Shown: positions 26,743 through 36,374, counted from the first letter of the stretch. The stretch: 64,000 nt of DNA from Symplocastrum torsivum CPER-KK1 (GCA_019358875.1 JAHHIF010000010.1:119331-183330), one strand, 5' to 3'. Notes: generated by a model not told the origin, from the letters alone. Translations and numbers: made by a program.

Positions 26743-26913
26743 ATGAATCTAATCGCTTTTCTCCTTCGTTCGTCCTGGACTACAGTAGCGATCGCTGCCT
26801 TCACAGGTTCCCTGAGTGGGGTTTGTTGCAGATTCCTAATTGCCTTAAGAACTAGGGACAAACCGTATTTAGCAACCTTAACAAAGGCTGTATTCTCTCT
26901 ACTGACCTTATAA
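26743..26913 (+). pseudogene. Remnant of cyclic-peptide-exporter-type ABC transporter N-terminus
   Basis: Reads MNLIAFLLRSSWTTVAIAAF, then TGSLSGVCC..LIAL, before running into unrelated sequence and a stop at 26911. This resembles the first about 40 residues of the SyrD/PvdE-like cyclic-peptide ABC transporters I know from cyanobacteria, so the rest appears deleted. The surrounding 26610-27126 gap also has a snippet near 26631-26665 resembling the Q-loop DNA of ABC ATPases, too short to call. Confidence 0.4.
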
Positions 26914-26969
26914 CAGCAAAAAAGCTAGGCTATACTGCGGTATAGATCGAATTGATAAGGTCACAATTA

Positions 26970-27107
26970 ATGAACAGTTCTGAAGGCACTTTGTTTTTAA
27001 TTACTGCCGTTATCCTTCTCGTTTTTGTAGGCTGTGGCGTGTCGAGATTTGATGAGTGTAAGAAGGCAGGACAAAAAGATATTTCTTGCGTTTTTCAGTT
27101 TTGGTAA
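26970..27107 (+). CDS. Small 45-residue membrane/lipoprotein-like ORF
   Basis: Starts at ATG 26970 with a short polar N-terminus, a hydrophobic helix (LFLITAVILLVFVGCG, with a Cys that could be a lipobox), and a Cys-containing charged tail (DECKKAGQKDISC). A weak AAGG ribosome site lies upstream. No family recognised. The TM-plus-Cys design favours a real gene over chance, but evidence is thin. Confidence 0.4.
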   Translation: MNSSEGTLFLITAVILLVFVGCGVSRFDECKKAGQKDISCVFQFW

Positions 27108-27126
27108 ATTAAATAATAAATTGGTA

Positions 27127-28032
27127 CTATTCCTGGGGAAAGGCTTGGAGTAAGACGACAGAACTCACGACTAATAAACCACCCAGGATTTGTCTAGCTA
27201 CAAGTTCCTCTCCCAAAAAAATGATTCCGAGCAACACAGTTACGACAGGTTCAATGGTCGATAAAATGGCAGTTTGAGCTGTTCCTAAACGGCGGATACC
27301 TGCAAATAAAGTCACAATTGGTAGCACCGTGGCGATGAGTATCAATCCGCCTACCGTTCCCACTGCCACCGGAGTCTTAGGAAAAATTAGTCCATCTCCT
27401 GAGAATGCAGTTGCAAGAAAAGATAAGGCAGCCCCCAACGAAAGATAGGCACTGGTTGTTGCCGGGGAAATCGATCGCACTAGACGTGCCCCAAAAGTAA
27501 GATAGAGTGCATACCATCCCCCAGAGGCAACCCCTAACAGTAGACCAATTGGCTTGACTGTTACTCCACTCAAATCAGCAGTAAGCAGACAGCCGAAAAG
27601 AGCGAGACTAAGGGCAATCTGGCGATTTCGTCTTGGACGCTCTCCTTCTGTTATCCAAGCAAGAAGAGTGACAAAGGCGGGATACGTGTAGAGTAACAAT
27701 GCAGTAACACCAGCACCAGCATAAGTGAGGGCGGCAAAGAAAAGGCTGGCTTGGATGGCATAGCCTATCGCACCCAGTAGTGTTGCCAAGATGGCTAAGC
27801 GTCTCTCTAAACGCCAGTTACCCCGCCAAACTAGCCAAACCCAAAATATGACTGCCGCACCCACAAAGCGCCAAGCAAGAGTACTGGGTAGATCTAAGCC
27901 TTCTGCATAGGCAAGCTTTGCCAGAATTCCGAGAGTGCCAAATCCTGTGGCAGAGATGACAACTAAAGCAACTCCAACGCTATCAGGTCGTGAGGCGATC
28001 GCTTCTTCATTCACTGGTCTATTCGGTGGCAT
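27127..28032 (-). CDS. EamA/DMT-family transporter
   Basis: 301 residues with ten hydrophobic helices in two EamA repeats (about 17-150 and 165-295). The second repeat ends in the typical LSTIEPVVTVLLGIIFLGEEL sequence. DMT permeases export amino acids, nucleosides or drugs; the substrate is unknown. It is 30 bp beyond the end of the CyRepA1 gene on the same strand. Confidence 0.92.
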   Translation of the reverse strand: MPPNRPVNEEAIASRPDSVGVALVVISATGFGTLGILAKLAYAEGLDLPSTLAWRFVGAAVIFWVWLVWRGNWRLERRLAILATLLGAIGYAIQASLFFAALTYAGAGVTALLLYTYPAFVTLLAWITEGERPRRNRQIALSLALFGCLLTADLSGVTVKPIGLLLGVASGGWYALYLTFGARLVRSISPATTSAYLSLGAALSFLATAFSGDGLIFPKTPVAVGTVGGLILIATVLPIVTLFAGIRRLGTAQTAILSTIEPVVTVLLGIIFLGEELVARQILGGLLVVSSVVLLQAFPQE

Positions 28033-28062
28033 GAATTCCTTAAACCACGCTTATGTTAAGCA

Positions 28063-31000
28063 TTAAAGGAGACAAAGTTGGACATATTCAACCTCCTCTA
28101 AGTCCACGGCTAGATTCGTGTTGTCAATCAGGCTGGAGCGGGACTCTTGCCAATTAGTCTCCATCGTAGAAAGCTTCCCATCCATAGCCAACCAATACTT
28201 GAAGACCTCAAAGCGACCATCATCAGGGTTAACGACCTGATAAACTCTCACTCGACTTTGAGAAATTCCTTTTGTGGGAGTGGCTTTTTTGCAAGATGCT
28301 TGACGAGTACGACCAATACATCGGAGTCCGTAGCCAATTTTCTCCAATAAACGTCTGACAATCGTGATGGGTGCCGCATTCTTCGCAAGTCCAATACCCA
28401 AGGTAGTCTTGAGTGCAGCCCGGTTAGAAAGTGCCAACGCTGCCATTGCCCTCAAGTCTTCATCAGTACTTCTTAACTCTCGTCCCGATTGCAGCAGTAC
28501 AGGGACACCTAGAAGTTCCATCGTACCAACAGCGGCTCCGAGTTGAGAACGGTTGAAGTCAGGAAGAAAAATGCTGCCATCCCCAAGCTCAATCAGCATT
28601 TGGGCACATGCTGCGTCTCGTTGAGCAAGATATTGCCGACCAACGGTAAGAAAGTAGTGAAGTTGTAGCTTCGGATACCAGCCTGCGTCATCCTGAGCAA
28701 CCAGTTGAGCTGTGACTGGGATGCCATAGCGTCGCTTTAAATCGTGCTTCCGCTTTGCTCGTCGTTGTGCTGTTGTCTTCACCAAGCGTCTTTGCAGGCT
28801 TTGATATTCATTTTCGCTGAGGTCTTCACTTTGTGCGATCGCTTTACACTCGGCTTGATAATTTTGGTCTCTCACAGCAGCAATAATTGCTGTTAGCGAA
28901 TTCGTTTCGGCTTGAGCATCTTGTGGTGGGGATTGGGGATTGGGAGTTGACGAATCATCAACCGTATTCTCAGTACTAAAATCAACAGAGGCGGCTTCGA
29001 TGATTTGATGACCTTCCGCTTTCAGTGCTGCCAGTACCGACTCTCGATACTGAGCCATCGAGGCATTATGCCGGACAGCCATCTTCGCCCAGCACAGTAG
29101 CGATTCTGCCTGAAAGCTTGTCTCAATATCATCGAGTGCATCAAAATCAGATTGCTGGAGCAACCGGACATTCAACTGAGTCAGACTCTGACCGGATGTG
29201 AGTAATGCTGGGATAGAAGTGGAACCATTGCCAACTTGATTAAAGCCATAGGGCGCCACCCAGATGAACCGAGGCAAATTTTCGCGGATGCGTCCTAAGG
29301 CTTGACGTACTGAATTCTCACTTTGAACCCCTTGGGCAATTCCCCAAACAGAGGTAAAGTGTCCCCGGATATCAATGCTCACTCCCGTTTCAATCGCAGG
29401 ACTGGCTAGCACAATATCATAGTTAGCCAAAACCTCATCCAGGGAAGTCATGCAGCCGTAAGCGGGATGAGTCGGTTCCGATAAGGATTCTGAATCAATT
29501 CGCAGTATCCTTAATTTTGGGAATTTCTGTTTGAGGTAAGCCTCCAAGGTACAAGTTCCCCATTGGCTCTTAAGCTTCTGGGCACAAAGGCAAACAAACG
29601 GTTTCCCACCCAGAGCAATATGCTTCTCCAGGTCTTGAACGAGTCTTTGAGGTGTGCTTTCTGGATAGCTGTTTACTTGCCAGGATTCATCCGCTCCGGG
29701 TTTCCAGTCGTTGTTAATGATAAATAGTTCAGGCTGGACTCCTGAGAGAGAAACCAAGTAATCAACCGAGACATCACTCAAGTCAGCATCTGCAACGAAG
29801 ACTTGACCCTCTCCTCCCAAAACATTCTGCATTAGGGTCTTCAACGACTTGAGGATAGGCACCCGATTGCTACTACAGGTACTAGAGTCCAACCCATGCC
29901 AGAGAACTTGTTCAACTTCATCAATAATTACAACTCCATCCGACCAGTTGCTAGCATCGAAACGAGCTTGAGATGTTGGATGGAGTGAGTCAAGACAAAG
30001 ACCATAGCCAAGCAAAGCACCACTAGGATCGTCTTTGACTTCAGTAATGTAGTTCAACCCAAAGCGTTGGCAGAGTGCCTCCACCAGTCGTATCCGATGA
30101 CCAATGACTAAGATCCACTGCTTTCGCGCTAAGGCTTCTTTGACAACACCTTCTAATAACTGAGTCTTGCCTGTGCCTTTGGGGGATTTAATCGCAATCA
30201 GTTTGGCTGTAGCGGGAATCGGAAGTTCGCCAAGATAGCGGCGCTTCACCCGCAAATCGGCAGGGTAGGTCAGCCTTGTTAAGGATTGGGCTTTCCAAGT
30301 ATCGAGAGTGGGTGCTGAGGTATAGGCTTCGTCAAATACGGCTTGACCATGAGTGGCAATCAGGTCATCTACCCCTTTCCCTAAGTCGGGGTTCCAGGTG
30401 ATGATTTTGACAGGACTTCCCTGCTGAGTGAACAAGTATCCTAACTGTCGAATAGCTGTACTTACAGCTTTAATCGTGGTGGGTTTTGAGTCTTGATCGA
30501 AGGCGAGATAAATTGCTCTACCTTGGGTTGCTACTTTGTTTAACGGAGGAATAAGGCGAGACTTACCGATGCGTTTTCCTTGTTCGTCTCGTGGCACTCG
30601 ATATCCGCCAAATACTCCTGGTAATGCGATCGCAGCATAACCCGCAGTCAGTAAGGCTCCGGCTTTTTTCGCTCCCTCAGTGATACATAAGGGAATTTCC
30701 GGGTGATCGACAAGCCACTGCCAAAAACCTTGGTCAGGTTGCTCAGATGCGATCGCTTCTGGTGGGACTGTGAGAGAATAGCGAGTTGCGATCTGCTGCC
30801 AGAGATGCAGGGGAACGCGCAGAGCAAAGAGTCCTGTTGGCGCTAGGGGAGGATGTTCATACTTAATCAGCTTTCTGGAGTCATTACTGTGACGCGGCTG
30901 ACTCGGCTTGAAACAGCCCCACAGGTCATCAGTTCCAGTAAGTATGTCAATTCCCGAACACCACCAGCCTCCCTGTTCAATGTGTTGATAGCGTTCAAGG

Positions 31001-31152
31001 ATGTGACCCTTAACTCGACCATCATTGCGTCTAGGGAGGGTATCGGCATACAGCAGATACTCGTAGGTATTTTGACCTTCTAAAGGGGTAACGTTGAGGT
31101 GGGTTAGCTGGTCATCGACACAGCTATTGCCCCACTCCTGAAGATGATTCAC
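28063..31152 (-). CDS. CyRepA1-family plasmid replication protein (primase-helicase-like)
   Basis: 1029 residues. The N-terminal part has a DUF3854/TOPRIM-like primase core: CITEGAKKAGALL (Glu159), FDQDSKP (219-223) and GVDDLI (260-265). A helicase-like ATPase follows: Walker A SPKGTGKT (323-330), DEVE box (411-414), SPAIETGVS (584-592) and QALGRIRE (617-624). About 400 C-terminal residues are helical. The family was recognised as replication initiators of small cyanobacterial plasmids. Here it sits among chromosomal-type genes without visible partition or mobilisation genes, implying an integrated plasmid or domesticated initiator. No iterons are obvious in the 180-bp upstream spacer. Confidence 0.8.
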   Translation of the reverse strand: MNHLQEWGNSCVDDQLTHLNVTPLEGQNTYEYLLYADTLPRRNDGRVKGHILERYQHIEQGGWWCSGIDILTGTDDLWGCFKPSQPRHSNDSRKLIKYEHPPLAPTGLFALRVPLHLWQQIATRYSLTVPPEAIASEQPDQGFWQWLVDHPEIPLCITEGAKKAGALLTAGYAAIALPGVFGGYRVPRDEQGKRIGKSRLIPPLNKVATQGRAIYLAFDQDSKPTTIKAVSTAIRQLGYLFTQQGSPVKIITWNPDLGKGVDDLIATHGQAVFDEAYTSAPTLDTWKAQSLTRLTYPADLRVKRRYLGELPIPATAKLIAIKSPKGTGKTQLLEGVVKEALARKQWILVIGHRIRLVEALCQRFGLNYITEVKDDPSGALLGYGLCLDSLHPTSQARFDASNWSDGVVIIDEVEQVLWHGLDSSTCSSNRVPILKSLKTLMQNVLGGEGQVFVADADLSDVSVDYLVSLSGVQPELFIINNDWKPGADESWQVNSYPESTPQRLVQDLEKHIALGGKPFVCLCAQKLKSQWGTCTLEAYLKQKFPKLRILRIDSESLSEPTHPAYGCMTSLDEVLANYDIVLASPAIETGVSIDIRGHFTSVWGIAQGVQSENSVRQALGRIRENLPRFIWVAPYGFNQVGNGSTSIPALLTSGQSLTQLNVRLLQQSDFDALDDIETSFQAESLLCWAKMAVRHNASMAQYRESVLAALKAEGHQIIEAASVDFSTENTVDDSSTPNPQSPPQDAQAETNSLTAIIAAVRDQNYQAECKAIAQSEDLSENEYQSLQRRLVKTTAQRRAKRKHDLKRRYGIPVTAQLVAQDDAGWYPKLQLHYFLTVGRQYLAQRDAACAQMLIELGDGSIFLPDFNRSQLGAAVGTMELLGVPVLLQSGRELRSTDEDLRAMAALALSNRAALKTTLGIGLAKNAAPITIVRRLLEKIGYGLRCIGRTRQASCKKATPTKGISQSRVRVYQVVNPDDGRFEVFKYWLAMDGKLSTMETNWQESRSSLIDNTNLAVDLEEVEYVQLCLL

Positions 31153-31332
31153 GGGCTTTTAGTGACATCGGTTCTAGAGACTCATCCAAAATACACTACA
31201 TCTAGTAGGTTATGCGAAAAACTTTTGGAGAAAAACACTATTTGTGGAAAGCGACCCAAGTTTCCTAAAGAATCTTTCTTCCCTTTCCCCCTTCTCCTTT
31301 CACCTTTCCCCTGACTCAGAGCAAGAAGTTTA

Positions 31333-32316
31333 CTACATATCCTTGACATACATTATCTGGGTGTACACCTTGCGGAAGCCAACCGACTCATAAAGCTGTC
31401 CTGCACCTGATGGATTCTCGGTATCGACACCAAGCCTTGCTGTATCCACACCAGCTACTTTCAACCGTTGCATTCCGGCAAGTAGCGTGGCTCGTCCTAA
31501 TCCTTTGCGGCGAAAGCCTCGTCGCGTACCTAGAGTACTAATCCAGCCTTCATTGCGTCCACTACGCTTGTTGTCTTCTGGGCTAATGTCGCAGTGACAG
31601 AAAGCGGCAAATGTACCATCTGCGGCAACAGCAACCAAATCCAATTCAGGCTTGTAGTCCGGGTCACTCAGCCAGTGTTTGTAACTCTCAACAGTTAAAT
31701 CGTGATGATTCCAGTGGTCGATAAACGACTGGTTGAATAGCTCAACCCAGGCTTCGGCATCCTCATTGCTTCTGACTTGACGGATTGTGAAACCATCTGG
31801 CAACTGAAATTCTGGGATAGGGAGAGAAAGCGATCGCTCCATCGTGAAGAAGTAGCGGTCAGCGATGAAACCGCAGCTTTCTAGTAGAGCAATGCGATCG
31901 CGTAGCGTCTTTGAAGGAGAATCAGATTGGTTAGCGCGAGAGCCAGAGCGCAGCTTTACCTGCACGCCACGCTCTTGACTGACCTCGCGCATCCGTCCCT
32001 CTGCCCACGCGACGATCTGCCTTTCTAGATCGCCGCCCCGTGCCGTGGGGAGGACGCGAAACCAAAGAAAACCATCAATTACTTTGCCTGTTGGGGGAAT
32101 CCACAACCTACCCATACCCACTAGCTGACCGTCTGCATTTTCCCAGAGACGAATGTCACGCGCTTTATCCAGTGATGGCTCATCAAATTGTTGCTGGAGT
32201 TCGGAGACTGAGGTGCCTTCATCAAGTTGATCGACTGCCTCACAGGTATTGATGAGGTTGGCGATCGCTTCTAAATCCGCGTCACCTGCATACGGACGCA
32301 TGGTTAGAGTAAGCAT
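31333..32316 (-). CDS. Double-GNAT acetyltransferase
   Basis: 327 residues with two tandem GNAT folds, like mycothiol-synthase-type proteins. The N-terminal half is degenerate. The C-terminal half has the acetyl-CoA site RRGFRRKGLGRATLLAGM (Q/RxxGxG/A) and NPSGAGQLYESVGFRKVY. Substrate unknown. The gene is transcribed away from the divergent kinase gene. Confidence 0.88.
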   Translation of the reverse strand: MLTLTMRPYAGDADLEAIANLINTCEAVDQLDEGTSVSELQQQFDEPSLDKARDIRLWENADGQLVGMGRLWIPPTGKVIDGFLWFRVLPTARGGDLERQIVAWAEGRMREVSQERGVQVKLRSGSRANQSDSPSKTLRDRIALLESCGFIADRYFFTMERSLSLPIPEFQLPDGFTIRQVRSNEDAEAWVELFNQSFIDHWNHHDLTVESYKHWLSDPDYKPELDLVAVAADGTFAAFCHCDISPEDNKRSGRNEGWISTLGTRRGFRRKGLGRATLLAGMQRLKVAGVDTARLGVDTENPSGAGQLYESVGFRKVYTQIMYVKDM

Positions 32317-32560
32317 AAAATTAGCCTAGAGAGGCGTAAGCTGCCGCAATTAGTAATTGAAGTTTGTTTGCTACAATTATACTACAACTAGTTTCGCTAG
32401 CCTAGACTTCTAGTAAGTTTTTTCTCATTCTTTCGCATCCTGCACACCAGCCTTGTCCAAGCAGTACGTTTCCCAGAAACAGCCCGTAATTGCATAAAAC
32501 TAGCCTGTAGCCAAGATAAATAAAAAGCATCAAAAGTATTGGCATAGTCAGGAGGTGTCA

Positions 32561-34006
32561 ATGGCAAGTCGCGAACCGGACAACATGCTATCCAAGACCC
32601 TGGTTGAACGCTACAAAATTCAGCGACAACTTGGTCGGAAAGCCGGACGGCGCACACTGCTAGCACGGGATCTAAAAACCCAGGAGTTGGTTGTTGTTAA
32701 GTTATTGATCTTTAGCGACGAGTTCGAGTGGCAAGACCTTAAACTGTTCGAGCGAGAAGCTCAAGCACTGCAAATGCTCTCGCACCCAGCCATTCCCCGC
32801 TATTTGGACTACTTTGAGCTAGACTTACCTCACGCTAAAGGCTTTGCCCTAGTCCAGACCCACATTGACGCGTTATCTTTAGAAGAACACGTCAAAACTG
32901 GACGCACCTTCACCTCCACCGAACTCCAGCAGCTTGCCCAAGGGGTACTAAAGGTGCTGAGTTATCTCCATCAACAACATCCTCCAATTATTCACCGAGA
33001 CCTTAAGCCCAGCAATATCCTACTGACCAACCGCTCTGGCAACCGTGTTGGTGAGATCTATCTGGTTGACTTCGGTTCCATTCAAACCGTCGTTGGTCGA
33101 GGCAGCACGATGACCGTTGTCGGTACCTACGGCTACATGCCACCCGAACAATTTGGGGGACGGGCAACTCCTGCATCTGACCTTTACAGCCTAGGCGCAA
33201 CCCTAATTTATCTTGCCACGGGCACCCATCCGGCAGACTTGACAGAAGACGGCTTACATATCGAGTTTAACCAAGCCGTTAACCTCAGCCCCCAGTTCGT
33301 TAACTGGCTCAAGTGGTTGACCCAAGCCAGTCTCAAGAAACGTCCCGCTTCCGCCCGTGCAGCCTTGCAGGGACTAAGTACCAGTAACATCGTGCCAACA
33401 TCATCAGCAACTATCCGGCAACCGACCGGAAGTAAAGTCAAGCTTACAAAGAACCCGCAGTTCATTGAAATCCTGATTCCGCCCGCAGGATTTAGCCTGG
33501 GAATTGGGTTTATGGCTATCTTTGCAATGGTGTGGTTGGGTTTTCTTGTTGTGTGGACGGGGGGTGCCGTCTTATCAGGTGGCTGGTGGTTTGCGCTGTT
33601 TTCAATTGTGCACTGGTCAGTCGGACTCGCCCTGGTTTGGACGATTCTCTTCAGCTTATTTGGTCGAGTTCGCCTGCGGATTGATTCAAACCGCGTCTGT
33701 TTAAGTCACGAGTTATTCGGCATGAAGCGCGTCCGTACAGGCTTAAGACAGGATATCTCTAAGCTTATTCAAACTGAGCCTTACTACAAGCAAGTAAAAG
33801 GCAAAAATGGTACGCGGCACGTTCTTGTCAATCCAGGTATTGGTCTTTGGGTGGGAACGCAAAAGTATGAAATTGGTGGAAACTCTGGGGATAGCTGGTT
33901 TAGCGCCAGCAACATGGGAGTGTCTACGGGTGGTTTGTCCGACCCGGAACTCGATTGGTTAGCTTCTGAGTTAAGTGATTGGATAGAGATGCCGATTAAT
34001 AAGTAG
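32561..34006 (+). CDS. Membrane-anchored Ser/Thr protein kinase
   Basis: 481 residues from ATG 32561; AGGAGG sits 5 bp upstream and overlaps the alternative GTG. The Hanks-type kinase has Lys47 (VVKLL), HRDLKPSN (145-152, catalytic Asp147), DFG (170-172) and GTYGYMPPEQ (188-197), all intact. The glycine loop is poor (LGRKAGRRT). Two TM helices (about 311-332, 341-367) follow, then a roughly 110-residue C-terminal beta-rich domain that may be PH-like. The layout resembles cyanobacterial SpkD/F-like kinases with a membrane hairpin. Targets unknown. Confidence 0.9.
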   Translation: MASREPDNMLSKTLVERYKIQRQLGRKAGRRTLLARDLKTQELVVVKLLIFSDEFEWQDLKLFEREAQALQMLSHPAIPRYLDYFELDLPHAKGFALVQTHIDALSLEEHVKTGRTFTSTELQQLAQGVLKVLSYLHQQHPPIIHRDLKPSNILLTNRSGNRVGEIYLVDFGSIQTVVGRGSTMTVVGTYGYMPPEQFGGRATPASDLYSLGATLIYLATGTHPADLTEDGLHIEFNQAVNLSPQFVNWLKWLTQASLKKRPASARAALQGLSTSNIVPTSSATIRQPTGSKVKLTKNPQFIEILIPPAGFSLGIGFMAIFAMVWLGFLVVWTGGAVLSGGWWFALFSIVHWSVGLALVWTILFSLFGRVRLRIDSNRVCLSHELFGMKRVRTGLRQDISKLIQTEPYYKQVKGKNGTRHVLVNPGIGLWVGTQKYEIGGNSGDSWFSASNMGVSTGGLSDPELDWLASELSDWIEMPINK

Positions 34007-34096
34007 GAATTGTTGCACTACCTCACTCACTAAGTATTCAAAGAGCTTCAATCTTCAGGGGGCGACAAAGGCTCTAGAAGGATTGCGGTATAAGAC

Positions 34097-34573
34097 CTAC
34101 TGGAGTTGGCAAACACGTTCAAAGTCTACAAAATTATCCTGATTTCCCTTCGCTGGCACAGAACACCTCCAAACTCTATTAGCACCAGTGTCCTGATCAA
34201 AATGCCGCAACTGCACTGTGGGTGGATTGAGTTGTAATGTAGCGCATTCTGCTTGGAGTTCCTCGAAAGCTAATGAGGCGCAGAATTTAAGATCCTCGTC
34301 CCTTGATGCCACAGTCAGTCTCAGCTGATCATCATTGGTTTGAGACCATCTATAAACAGACTCGCGGTTCTGTCCATTAACCACATAACCGACACACCCC
34401 CTGTTATAGGAAGGCAGTTTAACAACTAGCCATTCAAAACGTGTAGGAGTATAGGGCTGCCCCCATCCTTCTTGTGTAGCATTACTTTGAGCAGAAGTTG
34501 GTTTCTGTAACCAGATTAGAGTTATTGCAATCGCTGCACTACATAGAAATAAGAGTCGCTTTTTTGTCACCAT
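34097..34573 (-). CDS. Secreted hypothetical protein
   Basis: 158 residues from ATG 34573; the frame extends 8 codons further up, but MVTKKRLLFLCSAAIAITLIW gives a proper signal peptide with likely cleavage after SAQ. The mature part has four Cys (in RGCVGY, KFCASL, AECATL, WRCSVP), which could form disulfides outside the cytoplasm. No family recognised. Confidence 0.6.
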   Translation of the reverse strand: MVTKKRLLFLCSAAIAITLIWLQKPTSAQSNATQEGWGQPYTPTRFEWLVVKLPSYNRGCVGYVVNGQNRESVYRWSQTNDDQLRLTVASRDEDLKFCASLAFEELQAECATLQLNPPTVQLRHFDQDTGANRVWRCSVPAKGNQDNFVDFERVCQLQ

Positions 34574-34689
34574 GACATCTCTGACACATAGGGTCAACCA
34601 ATAACTTTACTAGCTACACCCATACTTGACGTAAGCCTTGGTTTGTACAACTGGCATAGGTTTAGTTGGGTTATGTCTAACTGAATGGT

Positions 34690-34860
34690 AAGCGATCGCT
34701 CACCCACAATCTAAATTAACAGCGAAGCGATCGCATACTCGAAGAGGTAACGCCTCAGTTCACCCCTGACAAATAACCTCTCGTTCTAACCTTTCCATCA
34801 GGCGCAACTCGACTAAAGTTAACTGCAATCGCCTCTTGGAGCGAAGTGGTAGGATTTGGA
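34690..34860. repeat. Intergenic repeat, copy A (partner at 35445-35600)
   Basis: Shares an ordered set of blocks with copy B: GCGATCGCATACTC, CAGTTCACCC, CAAATAAC..CTCTCG, TCTAACCTTTCCAT, TTAACTGC, CGCCTCTT and GGAAATAGATGT. It looks like a duplicated non-coding segment of about 160 bp at roughly three-quarters identity by eye. Frames across it are broken. The whole 34598-34939 gap holds only this and HIP1 sites. Confidence 0.6.
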
Positions 34861-34939
34861 AATAGATGTGGGGTTCCTTTGGGTCAACTCAACCTACAGG
34901 GATAGGCGATCGCACTGACCCACAGGAGAGTAGATTACA

Positions 34940-35311
34940 TTATCTTCTTCTAGGCTTGGTGCTAGAGAGTTTGGCAAGCGTACCTCTCCATAGAATTAAG
35001 AGAGGAATAGCAGTAATGGCTAAAGCTGGCAACATGGTAAAGGATGCTGAGGCGATCGCGGTAATAAGCACTAACAGGGCAGGCGATCCAAATACTAACC
35101 AGCCTGTAATAAGCACCCACCATGGGATTGTTCCACCAGACAGACTTCTATAGGCTCGACCTCGGAGATAAATTTCTCCCATTGGGTCATATCCCGAAGG
35201 AATTCTCTCTTGATATGGGAGCTTTTGCTCGGCAGGAACCTCAACGAAGAGTCGATCTTCATCTAACTTTTCATGGCGAAAAAATTGTTTGGGTTCGTCG
35301 TTTTCGCTCAT
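34940..35311 (-). CDS. Two-TM hypothetical membrane protein
   Basis: 123 residues. A charged N-terminal 60 residues (MSENDEPKQFFRHEKLDEDR...) with GYDPMGEIYLRGRAY is followed by two TM helices (about 65-85 and 88-110) and a basic tail KPRRR. The positive tail predicts cytoplasmic termini. No known domain recognised. It lies between the two copies of an intergenic repeat. Confidence 0.6.
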   Translation of the reverse strand: MSENDEPKQFFRHEKLDEDRLFVEVPAEQKLPYQERIPSGYDPMGEIYLRGRAYRSLSGGTIPWWVLITGWLVFGSPALLVLITAIASASFTMLPALAITAIPLLILWRGTLAKLSSTKPRRR

Positions 35312-35444
35312 TTTTCACAGCCGATAAACTTAAATTTTTAAGACCTGCTTAACTCTATTATTTATCTACCTAGCAGTCTAATGCACTTATCTGTAATGTA
35401 ATGTTATCCTGCTGTTTTGCTGTCTAACTTCCTCTCACTTGAGC

Positions 35445-35600
35445 TGCGATCGCATACTCCGAGAGCTAACACCCCAGTTCACCCAAGGCAAATAACTCTC
35501 GTCTAACCTTTCCATTGGGGCAATGGGATTGTGTTAACTGCGATCGCCTCTTCAAGCAACGCTATAAGGTCTGGAAATAGATGTTGGGTTTCCTTTCGTC
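35445..35600. repeat. Intergenic repeat, copy B
   Basis: Second copy of the block series described at 34690-34860, with small indels. The remaining 35312-35644 gap shows no gene. The two copies bracket the gene at 34940-35311. Confidence 0.6.
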
Positions 35601-35644
35601 AGTCTAATCTGGGGATGAGCGTTCACTTTTATATACTGCTAACT

Positions 35645-36025
35645 TTATCCGTAGTCACAACCACAAGCTCCACAAGTGCATTTTATCCATTCACACTCTA
35701 AGCAAATAGGAAACCTCATTGAGTTCAGATTGTTTTGGCATTTATAGCAATGTGTAATTCGATTACGCAGGCGCAAACTCATGTACCTTCTACGAAAATT
35801 GATATAGAGATTGACAGCGTTTGTAGCTTCGCATTTAGCATTTATCGGCGCTAAATATTCTTTAACCCGTTCCTTAGCAAAGGTAAGCATCTGCCCTTGA
35901 GCAACCACATACAGTAAGACTTCCTGAGACTTCATGCTGTCTTGAGCATCAGAATCATAAACAACCAAATCTCTCGTTCTGTGAGTGCCGATCCAGTACT
36001 CATTATCATCAATTTGGATCTTCAT
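35645..36025 (-). CDS. Cys-rich hypothetical protein with zinc-ribbon-like tail
   Basis: 126 residues. The N-terminal 80 residues form an alpha/beta domain. The C-terminus has paired Cys motifs (CYKC, CLEC, CTCGACGC) suited to two zinc sites. No family recognised. The tail suggests nucleic-acid or protein binding. The gene stands alone, ending just inside an AT-rich spacer. Confidence 0.6.
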   Translation of the reverse strand: MKIQIDDNEYWIGTHRTRDLVVYDSDAQDSMKSQEVLLYVVAQGQMLTFAKERVKEYLAPINAKCEATNAVNLYINFRRRYMSLRLRNRITHCYKCQNNLNSMRFPICLECEWIKCTCGACGCDYG

Positions 36026-36083
36026 ATCAGGGGCTGTTGTAGAAAAGCGCCGTAGAAGTACCGCTTAATGCTATGTCAACTAC

Positions 36084-36374
36084 TTATCCAACTACGCTAA
36101 GCAGTTTAACACTACAAATTTGCAACGCTATAAAGACACTAATCTTTCGCTCCAGCAAGCATTTAACTTCCAACAAGGTGGGAACAACTATCATCTCCGA
36201 CTTAGCTTTCTCGGTTCCCACCGCTATTGCCCACGGCAGGTTTTCTTCCAACAATCCTGCCAAAACTGGACTGGGTGAAATTGGCTCGACTTGTGGTAAA
36301 AATCTCCCATCCTCAACAGTGGTTAGTCCAAACTCCTGCTTGACCTTTCGTAAGATGAAGTCACTATATGCCAT
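36084..36374 (-). pseudogene. Truncated copy of a cyanobacterial hypothetical family (MAYSDF...)
   Basis: The first about 80 residues (MAYSDFILRKVKQEFGLTTV to LLERKISVF) match the start of a widespread cyanobacterial family of about 200 residues. Homology stops at SVF, exactly where TTTATAGCGTTG begins, and 15 unrelated residues follow to a stop. TATAGCG is the terminal motif of the dispersed hairpin elements in this window, so insertion or imprecise loss of one may have cut the gene. Confidence 0.6.

Noticed and set aside
32397..32666. 89-codon minus-strand frame overlapping the kinase start
   Set aside because: Overlaps the kinase gene and its ribosome site; no family recognised.
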